64,000 bases of DNA from Poecilobothrus nobilitatus (Eukaryota; Arthropoda; Insecta; Diptera; Dolichopodidae), in assembly GCA_947095535.1 (NCBI GenBank), contig OX352772.1, positions 316,892,018-316,956,017 on the forward strand, in the 5' to 3' direction. Within the stretch, counting starts at the first letter, position 1, and each line of letters starts with the position of its first letter. The notes under the pieces were generated by a model. That model did not search any database and was not told the DNA's origin. It saw only the letters and a list, made by a program, of their open reading frames with translations. Positions 32,841 through 44,054 of this stretch are shown in pieces. The position numbers were made by a program, and so were the translations under genes.

Positions 32841-33023
32841 CGTACTTTAGCTTTGAAATATGTAAAATGTATGTAATTTTCAATAGCTATAATTAAATCT
32901 TATATGAAGCACATAACTTTTCAACGAATAATTGAATAAAAAAAATGAGGTTGAAATTGTTAGTTTTGTGCAACTTGACAGATATTAAGAATATAACTGC
33001 ACGGGTCATTGTAAAAATATCAC

Positions 33024-34355
33024 TTTTTATACCCTACACATTAAGTATAGGGTATATTAACTTTGGTATGGTGTTTGTAACCACCAAAAGGAAGCGAGTT
33101 AGGTATAGACATGTATATATATTCTGAATCAGGATCACCGCCGGAGTCGATTTAGCGATGTCCGTCCGTCCGTCCGCCCGTCCGTACGCACGATAACTCA
33201 AAAAATAATGATGCTATCTTGATGAAATTTATACTGTAGGTTAACAATGACTAAGGTAAGGCGGGGATTGTAAATGGGCGAAATCGGAGCATGCGTTCGA
33301 GTACCTCCCATACAACTTCCAAAACCTAATACGCATATTTTCGAAATTAATAAAGATAGAAACTTAAAATTTTGTACGAGGGTGTGTTTTTCTGAATCCC
33401 TGATATCCCCCAAATTTGAGATGAATTGGAGTGGTTGTTCGGGTACCTCCCATACAACTCCCAAAACCGAACATGCATATCTTCGAAATTAATAAAGATA
33501 GGAACTTCAAATTTGATAGGAGGGTGCTGTTTCCTAAATCCCTGATTTGTCTAAATTTTGAGAGGAATTGGAGTGGTCGTTCGGGTACCTCCCATACAAC
33601 TCCCAAAACCGAACAAGCATATCTTCGAAATTAATAAAGACAGAAACTTCAAATTTGGTACTAGGGTGTTGTTTCCTGAATCCCTAATTTGTCCAAAATT
33701 TGAGATGAATTGGTGGAGCTGTTGGGGTACTTTTCATACAAGTCCCAAAACCGAACATGCATATCTTCGAAATTAATAAAGATAGGAACTTCAAATTTGA
33801 TACGAGGGTGCTGTTTTCTAAATCCCTGATTTGCCTAAAATTTGAGATGAATTGGAGTGGTCGTTCGGGTACCTCCCATACAACTCCCAAAACCGAAGAA
33901 GCATATCGTCGAAATTAATAAAGACAGAAACTTCAAATTTGCTACAAGGGTGTTGTTTCCTGAATCCCTGATTTGTCCAAAATTTAAGATGAATTAGAAT
34001 GGTTGTTCTGCCACACAACTCCTAAGACCAAACAAGCATATCTTCGAAATTAATAAATATATAAACTTGAAATTTGATATAAGAATGTTCTACCCTGTTG
34101 ATGTCTCCAAAATTTGAGATGAATTGGGGTGGTGGTCCGCGTGCCTTCACACACTTCCCAAGACCTAACAATCATATTTTCGAAGATGGAAACCTGAAAT
34201 TTTGTACAAAGGTTGTAACAGCATTTATTTTTTTTAGCTTGTATTAAATACCTAACTAAAATAACTTATGGATTTTTAATTTAATTTGAATGTTTTAGGT
34301 GTAGGGTATAAATAAGTCGGTTGCATCGACTTACTGTTATTTTTACTTGTTTTTA
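33024..34355 (+). mobile_element. DINE-1/INE-1-like Helentron-associated element
   Basis: The 5' end TTTTTATACCCTACACATTA, then GTATAGGGTATATTAACTTT, itself folds (TATACCCTA against TAGGGTATA). It is followed by GTTTGTAACCACC, ATATATATTCTGAATCAGG, GAGTCGATTTAGCGATGTCC and a CCGTCCGT tract, in the order known for fly DINE-1/INE-1 elements. A seven-unit tandem array fills the middle. The 3' end has GTGTAGGGTATAAA, the inverse of the 5' TATACCCTACAC, then a 6-bp hairpin (AAGTCG/CGACTT) and TTACTTGTTTTT, as expected of Helentron-type ends. No Rep/helicase is present, so it is non-autonomous. It is the clearest indicator that the window is from a fly. Confidence 0.78.
33270..34200 (+). repeat. Tandem array, about seven units of 142 bp
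   Basis: The word TTCGAAATTAATAAA (with variants) occurs at about 33340, 33482, 33624, 33766, 33908 and 34043, with a shortened form at 34179. Spacing is 142 bp four times, then 135 and 136. Each unit also carries CGGGTACCTCCCATACAACT, CCAAAACCGAACATGCATAT and CCTGATTTGTC. Because 142 is not a multiple of three, the same text is open in shifting frames on both strands, giving a ladder of spurious 66-88-codon frames between 33198 and 34018. This is the core minisatellite of the element. Confidence 0.85.
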
Positions 34356-34359
34356 GATA

Positions 34360-37300
34360 AGCTTAGCTCAAAATCGATTTGAATTGTGTTAGTATAGATT
34401 GATAACTTATTTTGTGTAAATGTGGAAAATCTGTTAAAGTTTTTTTTTAGATTAAGTTTTACATTATACATTACTATAGCATCGATAATGATTTCTTCCA
34501 AATCTGCATAAATTACTTTAAGATGATTGCAAATCTTCAGTATAATCAATAACACCTAATGGTTTAATCGCAAATATTGCTCTATTTTGAAATGAACTTT
34601 CATCAAAATTTTATTGCTGATGACAATTTAAACTAAAGTAACAATTGAATTAAATGGGATAATTTGATGCAGAAATAAAATTATAAGAATTCAATTAAAT
34701 AATATTTATGATTTTTTTTAATTAACTTTTTTTTTGTCTAACTTTTTTATCAATGTAGAACCCAATTTTTTTTCCATTTTCTTTTAAGAACAAAAAAAAA
34801 AGGAAAATTAATGGATTTTTTTTTTAAAGTGGTGGACTTTTAAAGATTTCCATTTATTCTAAAAAAAAAAAAAAAATAAATTTTCAGAAAAATATGCTTT
34901 GGTTTCAAACATTGCTAATTAATAATTACTTCCAGGAAAATCGCAGGATATTTTATAATTTATGCAATGAATTCACCCTCACCTATTTCTAATATTTTTT
35001 TTTTTTAACATTAAATAAAAAAAAACAGTTTATTTGTTGTTATTTACGCTTTTTTACCTTTTATTTAAGATTAACTGTAAACAAAGAAACACGAAAAAAA
35101 AAATACGTATTTTTTTTTTGTCGACCGGCTACTTTGAAAAGAGAAAAAGCACATAAATTTCAAAGAAAAAAAGAGTTATTTTATTAGAGGGTGGTAAAGG
35201 ATAACAAAATAACACCCTTGGGAGTTGTAAAGAGTATCTTAAGAATGTTGGATAAAAAAAAAAATTTAAAAATGTTAAATTTAAAAAGAATTTTTTAAAA
35301 TAAAATATAAGTAAATTATCTTAGCGTTAATAAAATTGCCAATATAAGGTTTTTTTTTTAGAATAATCTGATGTGCACCAAATTCTTTTACGCCAGATGT
35401 GAAAGATGCGTTACACGTTATCGTTCTTAATAAATATTGAGTGTACTTTTCTTTTATCCTTTATATAGAAATTAAGCCTTATTTAGGCAATGTTGTTATT
35501 TATAATAAAGCTTCTTTATTTTCTACGTAGGTGCATTTGAATTATTTAGATTTTTGTTAAGTGTTAAAATGAAAAACAATGAAACGAGTAAACTAAAGTG
35601 AAAGTGAAAGCAAATGAAAATTAAAAGAAATCACAATTTTATAAAATATTAAAACAAATAAATTGCACTAATGCTTGTAACTTAACGTTACTTAAAATTG
35701 ATGTATGCTATTTGATGAATTTTCAAGATCTGGCTGGACAGGCTTATAAAATTTTTGAGAAGTTAATTTGTTTTTTGTTACGAAAATATACGAGAACAAA
35801 ATATGAATTGTGTTAAAAATGTAATTTAAGATATTTTGTTTTTTTATCATGGCAAAAAAAAAATTTACGTAACTTAATTATAAAAAAACGTTTGATTAAC
35901 GATTTTTTAATCAATTTTATTGTTTTTTATATTTTTTTCCATAAATACAACCTAAAAACAAATTTAAGCCTTTTTCCCTTTGAATGGAAAAACAAAAATA
36001 ATTTTAATGTCAAAAAAAACAAAAAAAAAAAAACAATTATAAAAAAGAGGAGCTTGTTTGACCGTCTGTTGTTATTTTTTAATAATTAAAAAAAAAATAA
36101 TAAACGTTTTGTTTTTTATTATTTTCTTTTTTTATTGTATCACTCATTAGCAGAAGCAAAAAAAAAAAAAACAAAAAAACTTCAATTTTATTTCATTTAT
36201 ATCCCATATTCTAATATTATCCTATTCATCACCCTTAAAGCTAATTGAGTTATTAGATTTTTCCTTCTTTTAGTTTTTTGTTACGAGAAACATTTTTTTG
36301 AGGCACGTTTTTTTTTTTTTTTGGGAAAAAAAAATTTGTTTACAAAATTTAAATAAAAAAGCCGTGGTATAAAAAACCTGACAAAAAGTAAATTCAACGG
36401 AAATGGAATCATAACAGTACCCAGGGACAGGAAATGTACCATTAATTAGATTTTTATTTTTTTTTAATGCAAATTTTTTTTTTTTTATAAAATTTTTTTT
36501 TGAATTAAAAATAGAAAGTATATATAGTAGAAAGTACCGTAGAAAAACTTTTATATAATCTGAAGAGTGAAATATGTTTTACAAAACAAATTTTATTAAC
36601 AATTAACGAGTATAGGTGGAACCTGAATCATGAACAGTAATTCATATGTAAATTGGAAATTGTATTTTTTTAAATAATTTAATTGCTATTCAATTATATC
36701 TCATCATACAACACCAACAATATCGATGAATAGATATTTTGGCGACGCAGATTTTTTACAACAATGTGGTATATACAATATATGTATAGGTATAAAATGT
36801 GGTTAGTAATTTAATTAATAATTAATTTTTCACAGTTATTCCTAGAGAAAAGATTTTGCACAATCAAATATATGAAAAGTACATCGCAAAAGTTGTTTTA
36901 TAAAGTGATGTTTCATCAAAAGACCTTTTACATACATTTTACAAAAAGAAAAATTACAAATACTATCAAGACTTTGTTATATGTTCATTTGAACAAAACT
37001 CGATTTCATAAAATATTATATAGGTACGTATGAAAAATCAAATATTTCCCTTTTCCTAAAAATTTTCGCAAAAAGAGAAATGCTTTAGATTCGTCGTGTA
37101 TTTTTATATGAATCATCTCTTTGTTAAACATTTTTATCAAATATCCCTTTTTGTTAAATGACTTTTTGCAAAATATCTTTTTTTGCCAAATGGGAAGTTT
37201 TCGAAGTGTTTTTTTTTGTCGAGCAACTTTTGATGAAAGAACGATAGTTATACCCTATTCAAAATTTCTACATCATGGTTTATTTTGTTTATAGAGTAAA

Positions 37301-37855
37301 AAATGTGTAGCAATATTATTGTTTGTGTTCTAATATTGAGTTGGTAAATGGAACGCTAACTTAACGTAATCGTATTTACTACTATCTACTCTTTCTCGAA
37401 AGTTGGTGTAGTTGGGAGTAGAAAAGTATAGTTTCACTAATTCATACTGTAAAAAAAAGGACGCAAACATTGAAAAATTTTCATTTAATATTCTACTCGA
37501 TTCTATTTGCATACCTTTAGGTTGTTAAAGAAATAATAGTCTCTACGATTGAGAATGAATGAATTGACACTTTTAAAAGAGATCAGAGACAAACGTACAA
37601 ATACTTGGTTTTTACTTATTTAAATAAAATTATGTTTTTATTATTGGATCTCATGTTTCATGATATTGTTTAAGTTTTTAAAATTAATTTAGTTTTTTTT
37701 AGTTCGAATTAAATAATATTTTAAAAATCACTGAACTATATAAAATTTTGTTCAAAAGTTATGGCGTATTAATATAATTGATTGATTTCAAAAAAACAAT
37801 AATTCATATTTAGAATTAATAATTTCAATCATTCTTAAATCATGTAAATGTCGAA
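34360..37855. other. Long AT-rich spacer
   Basis: About 3.5 kb with many poly-A/poly-T runs and no recognised repeat or coding motif. Chance frames include 34343-34555 (minus), 35892-36089 (plus) and 37330-37512 (minus). Confidence 0.4.
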
Positions 37856-37862
37856 GTTTAAG

Positions 37863-38015
37863 TTTTTCTTAAGGGAGTTTTCTTTTAAAGGTACAAAGTA
37901 CACTTAGTCCAGTCAAACCTCTCCCTTTAATTGATATAATGTGATGAAACCATTAACTGCCAACGCAGTGTTTTGGCAAAGCAATAAGATAGGGACTTCA
38001 TCTCTACGCTTTCAG
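37863..38015 (+). repeat. Dispersed repeat family A, short 5' fragment
   Basis: CTTAAGGGAGTTTTCTTTTA, AAACCTCTCCCTTTAATTGA, TATAATGTGATGAAACC, ATTAACTGCCAACGCAGTG and AGATAGGGACTTC match the first 150 bp of family A. The minisatellite part is missing. Confidence 0.55.
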
Positions 38016-38019
38016 TCTA

Positions 38020-39380
38020 GTTATTTGGGTTTGTCATATCAAAATTAAAAAAAAAAATCTATATTCAATAAAAAATGACTATTCTTATTTTTATTATTTT
38101 ATTTTTTCGTTTTATCTTTGAATAAATTTCTCATGGGAAATAACTTTATTTAAATCATACAAGAAACCAAACTTAATAATACCTGGTATTATCAAAGAAA
38201 TTACCTTATTTTTTAACGGATTTTCAAAACATTCATCTTCCTTTCATTATTACATACTACGTACGAGTATAATCTAAGTGTATATTTATACTTGATATTT
38301 TAAAACTAATCAAAAATCATGATTTTCCTTTTTATTTTTCTTTAAATTTAAATCAAACTTATATCAAACTCCTTATCCTCCTTCTATTATTATAACCATT
38401 TTTTGAGAGTTGAGCATAACATTAACAAGAAAAAAAAAACAGAGTCAAATATTAAATCATGAAAAATTATGTTGTTGACATTTAAATTTAACTTTTAAAT
38501 AGAAAATATATATGAAACCTCATATCACTATCTTCAAAAACAGGATCATATCACATCGCTTATATCACACACATAAATTCCAATCATTGTTGTCATCATT
38601 ATGTTTTACGTTTTTTTTTTTTGTCAAGAAAGAAAAATCCAATGGGAAATTTAACACAAACCAAAAAAAAAACTAAGAGACAAATGCAACCCAACCTACT
38701 TATCCCCACTCCAGCTAAACTATTTACTGTACTTTAAATGTGTGGAAAAAATGCGTGTATTCCGGTTTAACAATCTTTTTTTTTCGCGCTAGAACAACAT
38801 AACTGTTTTTTCTTGTTCGCTTTTTTTTTTGCCTTGAAAGGATTTTACCGTTATTTTTTTGCGAACTTTTTTTATGTGTCTATACAGATACAGTAAGTAT
38901 CATAATGAAAGATATATTGTAAAGTAAAAAGTAATTTAAAATTAAAAAAGAAAAACTCAGAAATAAAATAACTCAGTACTGTATGAAGCACTTCAGTTTA
39001 GGTGTATATACTGTATTCGGCATAATTCTAACGTTTTGTAGATATTGAGAAGATTTGATACAGAAAAGTAAGTTGTGCATCCAAACATTTAACTTCATCT
39101 TCAGTTATGTAAAAAATATGATATGATTAAGTAATAATAATAATAAAATAATTTTTAATTTATCCTGCCTTGATACTCAATCTTGAATCTTGAAGTCTGT
39201 TTAGCTGAATCTGAAATAATAGGTTGAAAATAGTTGGTAGTTGATCTTTTCGCGACTGTTGAATAACATTTTCAACCTTTCGATGAAACACAAAATTTTT
39301 TCTTTTTTCCTGCGTAAAATTTTTCAACTATTTTATGAGAAAAAAATTTGTTATGTTGCTTTGCAATGCGTAACAGCGTA
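38020..39380. other. AT-rich spacer
   Basis: No feature recognised beyond homopolymer runs. Confidence 0.4.
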
Positions 39381-39384
39381 ACTT

Positions 39385-39498
39385 AGTACATTTTTAATAC
39401 CCCACATTCCTACCAGGAAGCAGGGGTTATAGCTACCTGGCACATTTATGTACCACGGTACCTGTGTATAAATAAATAAATAAATAAGTACATTTTTA
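39385..39498 (+). mobile_element. 90-bp LINE or SINE 3' end with 12-bp target duplication
   Basis: AGTACATTTTTA stands at 39385-39396 and again at 39487-39498. Between them lie 90 bp of GC-richer DNA (CCTACCAGGAAGCAGGGGTT, ATAGCTACCTGGC, CCACGGTACC) ending GTATAAATAAATAAATAAAT. A unique 3' end with a tandem TAAA tail and an exact 12-bp flanking duplication is the signature of LINE-mediated insertion of a severely 5'-truncated copy. The exact duplication implies it is younger than most elements here. The minus-strand frame at 39351-39554 runs through it by chance. Confidence 0.72.
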
Positions 39499-39499
39499 T

Positions 39500-40730
39500 G
39501 GCACTTACTGCATATTTTTAACAATAAAATTAAATTCCTATTGAATGTTGTCAAATAATTTTTTTTTTGGCGTACTTAACCCATATGTAAAAAAAAAAGC
39601 ATTTTCTCATCATTTTCAATACTTGCAATATAAACTTTCAAAATTCGCAATTTTTCTATCCCGATTTTTTAACAATAAGGTGGGATTTTCCAGGATGTTT
39701 TTTATTGTTGTCTTTATTTCTTAAAATCATAGCGGAAAAGGGCATTTATAAAAAATTGATGTTTTGAGTAGTTTAGTTAAAGTTGATGATATCCTGTCGC
39801 GAATAACAACATTTAAAGCAAAACCAATAACAACAACAATGTGATCAGAATGCATGTGACATCACCCTTTATTTTTATTGCAAAAAAAAGCAAACAAAAA
39901 ATAAAAGAAGACAAAAGTTTGACAGGATATTCATATGAATGTTATATAATGTATACAATCAGGACTAGGGAATAGTATTTTTTTTTTTTTGTTTTTTACG
40001 CAAAATTTTTGCAACCCCTTTTTTTTCTCTTAATAGTATGTAATCATTATCGTATGGGATTCAAATGGAATGAGGAAAAATATAAAATTTAAAGTGGAAT
40101 ATGCAAAATAGAAAAAATGTAAAATTCGCTAATGTAAAATCACAATTTTGAATTGTAATTTTTAATGGTTCTTATAAAAATAAATACCCAAAAATATTTA
40201 AAGTTAATACTTAATAAACCCTTTATATATTATGTTTTAAAGAGAATTTAATATGATTTTTTAAAAAGATTTAAAAAAATAAATTTTTGGCTATACATTA
40301 GAAAGCAATTTTGATGTCAATTCTTTTGATTTAAGAATCATTTACATGGAAATATTAGAAAAAAATTACTAATGAATGACAGAATAAGAAATTAAGAATA
40401 AATTTTGATCGCACAAACAAAATTAATTTAAAGGAAAAACTGGGGCGCTGAAGAAAATTTATTTCTCGAATTAAATAATTTTTCCATACAAAAGTGGCCG
40501 GTAATGCAGGTAATGCAGACGGAATTAATTCAATGCATGTAGTTTTCTAAGTATTATTGTTTAAATTTTCTTGATTGTTAAACCAATCAAATATACAGTC
40601 TGTTCAATTTAGACTCTAATTCATGAGCTCTATAAATTTTATAATAAATTTGTAGCTCTTGATAATATAACTTATCTTTAAAACTCTATTAGGGACTGTA
40701 TTATATTTAATATTAAATTTTTTTACTGAA
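39500..40730. other. AT-rich spacer
   Basis: Nothing recognised; many A/T runs. Confidence 0.4.
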
Positions 40731-40734
40731 AAAT

Positions 40735-40805
40735 GGCATCAAGGATGAATTTGTCTCTTAAAGAGACATGAGACATGTTTGAGGCACAAATTCATGGTTG
40801 ATGCC
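40735..40805. ncRNA. 71-base hairpin of pre-miRNA size
   Basis: GGCATCAAGGATGAATTTGT and CTC (40735-40757) pair with GAGGCACAAATTCATGG then TTGATGCC (40781-40805). The stem of about 23 bp has only a GG/GG internal mismatch and a two-base bulge, with a 23-base loop that includes CTTAAAGAGAC. Length, loop size and near-full pairing fit a microRNA precursor, but also a small foldback sequence. No known miRNA seed was recognised, so ncRNA is only one reading. Confidence 0.35.
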
Positions 40806-40829
40806 TATATTTAAAGTTTCATTTTCTGA

Positions 40830-42815
40830 AAAATAATTATGATATTAATAACTATATAAGAAATTGTTTACATTTTACAATTCTTGGTATATTGCCGAAG
40901 ATTTATAATCTTCAAAGAATGTAAACGTACCTTAATTTTATTTTTAAATAATTTGTGTACTATGCAAATTCACAATATGCATTTTTTGCTTAAAAATTAC
41001 GGCACAACAAATACAAACAAAAAAAAAATTGTGTCTCATCATTATTGGAATTCATAAAAAAAAATAATATTTTAAAATGATTAATAGTGTTTTGTAAATA
41101 TCAAGCACATAAATTCACATATGGATTCACATAGGCATAGGCTATTCTTATATACATATACAGATTCTATTTTAACCATTTGATTCTTATCAATCTATCA
41201 CCAGGATTATTTTCACGATTTCCAATCAGCTAAAGGATTTCTATGTCAAATTCTGACACTGTCAATATGATTTACGAATTAATATGTTTTTTTTTTCGAT
41301 CCCATACTCATATACCACAACAATAATTTATTAAAATTGGAATGTATGTAACTTTCTGAAAATGATATAGAAATGATTTAGAAACTTTTGTTTAAAATTT
41401 AAAAAAATAGAAAATTTGAATACAAAATTTAAAAAAAAAATAATCTGTCCTTTGGAAAAATCTAAATTAAATTTATTTTGAACACGAAATGTCCCAGCAA
41501 TGATTACTGCAATGCAAAACGGATATAAAAATTTATATTCGTTATAAGTGTTATAACAGTCTTAATTTTCAATTTTATTTTAAAAACAATAGATTAAGGC
41601 TCAGACGGCTCTGTGAAATATTGTCTAATGAAATAAAATGTAGATTTGAAAAAATCTAAAATTTTTAAAATTTTTTGGTTTTATTTCTATAAATGAAAAG
41701 ATATTTAAAAATTTTTGTAAAATAACACCTAAAGATAAATATATCTAAATATATAATATTAAAATCGAATTATAATAAATCAATTTTTAGAAAAAACAAA
41801 AAAAAAACCTGAAGAAAATGATATAATATCTAAAAAAAAACATTAACTATCAAAATAAATGAACAAATTTCTATTTTGTTTTTTTTAGAAATCTATAGAA
41901 GTAAAATAAAATATGGTGGAGGATTCTTACTAACACCTCAGTCCCTTCTATCTTAAGCAAAATTAATTAACAATCCCATTAAAATAAAAATTGGTTATTT
42001 TTTTTCCATGTCAATATTTTATGCTTAAAAAGTTTGCGTTCATCTAATATCAATTTGGAGCTGAATCCTAAATTTGTAATTATCTACAAAATCCCTCCTA
42101 AAGCAGAATTTCACATATACACAGAGATATATACATAGATAGTCTGGGAAAAGAGTCTACCGCTAATTTTGTAACCAACTATAAAATCCCTCCTAATGAT
42201 TATGATTTTTTAATACATATGTCAATAAAACACTTAAAATAGAGCTAATAGAGCCACCCCTAAACCCTGGTTTACCAAATTATTGGAACCCTGAATTTGC
42301 TTCTTCCTTTTTTTTTGGTTATATTTACTTTACATTTGACAAAAACCTTTCCTGTGGGTAATCGCAGTTTGTCTGTAATATAAAAAACTGAAATTGTTGA
42401 AATAGGCAGTGAAGATTTTTTGTTCCCATTCTTCGTTTTATATACATTTTTAGAAAAATTAAATAAAATTTTTTGTTTTTATTTCTTTATTTATTTTAAG
42501 GTCTTATTTCACTATAAAATAATATGTAAATAAACCAGCATCTAGAAATATATGCAAGAACATTACAGTTCTAAAAAACTGCACTTCTTTTAATGTTATT
42601 CCATTTTCTAATTTTAGATCTTATTTGATTAGACCCCATTTTACAGAGCCGCTCAGACAACTTAAATTGAATAAATGGTGTTTTATTTCAAAACAATTTA
42701 ATTGCAGAATTTCGGGATAGACCAGCCCTTGTTATTTTTTTTAACTGAAAACTATGAAAAAAGCTGTGAGATCAGAATTATCATTTCGTTAAACATAAAT
42801 TTAAAGGTTAAGTAT
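40830..42815. other. AT-rich spacer with one short direct repeat
   Basis: ATAAAATCCCTCCTAATGAT near 42181 repeats ACAAAATCCCTCCTAAAGCA near 42087, each with an AATTT.GTAA word upstream. No other feature found. Confidence 0.4.
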
Positions 42816-42818
42816 GTA

Positions 42819-43998
42819 AAGGGTCTTTCAAATTTAGTTTTCAAAAGTAAATAATTAAAAGACATAGAATTTGAATTGAAACTGGAAAAGTTTTTATTTA
42901 TTTTTGAAGTACAATGTTTGCCATTTATAATCTGAAAATGATATCTTCCATGTAACCACCTCTTGCGTCTATACAGTACCTGTTTCTTTTATCAAAACTC
43001 TCGGTCACATTCTGGCATAGTTGCGGCTCTATCTCACCAATAACTCGAATAATTTCTGCTTTCAGTACTTTAACGTTCGAGGATTACCCTTGTAGACCTG
43101 TCCTTTCACATAGCCCCAGAGAAGAAGTCTAACTGCGTCAAATCGCAGGATCTTGAAGGCTAATTCACGTCATCGAATCTGGAAATAACACGGTCTGGAA
43201 ACGTTGTATGCAGTAATTGAAGTGTATCTCTGGCTGTATGACACATAGCCACATCTTGTTGAAACCATATGTCCTCAGTATCAATATTTTGCAGTTTTGG
43301 CCATAAAAAAGTTGTCATCATCATGATCAAAGTCGCGATATCAAGTACCGTTAACGGGCTCTTCGAGCATCATTTTCGAAAAAGTACGGACCAATCACAT
43401 CACCAGACCACAATATACACCAAACAGTGACTCTTTGTGGATGCGTTGGCTTCTTTTGGATTACGTGAAGGTTCCCCCCTCCCCTATAACGGTAGTTTTA
43501 TTTATTAACGTAGCCACCGATCACCAAATGTGCTTCTTTTGAAAAATCGTCGTTTTGTTCCAGTTTCCAATTGGCAAAGTCCCGACGCATGGAATGATCT
43601 TGTGGCAGCAATTCTTGTGTCAACTGAACTTTGTAGGCCTTCAACGCTAAATTTTTGTGCATAATACGCCATACACGTGTCTCAGAAAGTCCCAATTGTT
43701 ATGAACGTGAGGAAATTGACATGGTGGGGTCAGTTGTAACACTATCACTTACAGCACCAATATTTTCTTGTGAAAGACCGACACGAGCATACTGATGTCT
43801 TTCTCGACCTTGTACTGCACCAGTTTCTTGAAAATTCCGCACAATATTACCAATTTATTGCTCATTTGGACGATTTTGTCGACCATAAACATCGCGTAAT
43901 TTGCGAAATACATTTCTTACAGAACGACTATTTTCATAAAATAATTCAATCAATCAGCACCATTAAAAAAACGTTGAAATCACTTACTTACTTGTAAT
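42819..43998 (-). pseudogene. Mariner/IS630-superfamily transposase pseudogene
   Basis: The minus strand carries, in order: ELFYENSRSVRNVFRKLRDV then YGRQNRPNEQ (43853-43963, N-terminal helix-turn-helix region); VGLSQENIGAVSDSV; LGLSETRVWRIMHKNLALKA then YKVQLTQELLPQDH (about 43612-43695, second helix-turn-helix); EAHLVIGGYVNK (43498-43536, around the first catalytic Asp as DEAHF in relatives); VTVWCILWSGDVIGPYFFEN; WFQQDVAMCHTARDTLQLLH, which holds the second catalytic Asp (QDGA in relatives); LLLWGYVKGQVYKGNP; and an end at IEPQLCQ...GGYMEDIIFRL with stop at 42925-42927. Frames change several times and stops intervene; the first DE is degraded. AGGGTCTTTCAAATT at about 42820, next to a TA, may be one terminal inverted repeat; the other end was not found. 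Confidence 0.85.
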
Positions 43999-44054
43999 AG
44001 AAAAAAAACATAAAACAAATCTAAACACATAAAATTAAAAATGTTAGATACAGT

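Noticed and set aside
33198..34018. Several overlapping 66-88-codon frames on both strands
   Set aside because: They are the same 142-bp repeat read in shifting frames; not independent genes.
33270..34200. CRISPR-like array
   Set aside because: Units are directly adjacent and wholly repeated with no unique spacers, in a clearly eukaryotic context.
43770..43997. 75-codon plus-strand frame over the mariner region
   Set aside because: Antisense shadow of the transposase N-terminus.
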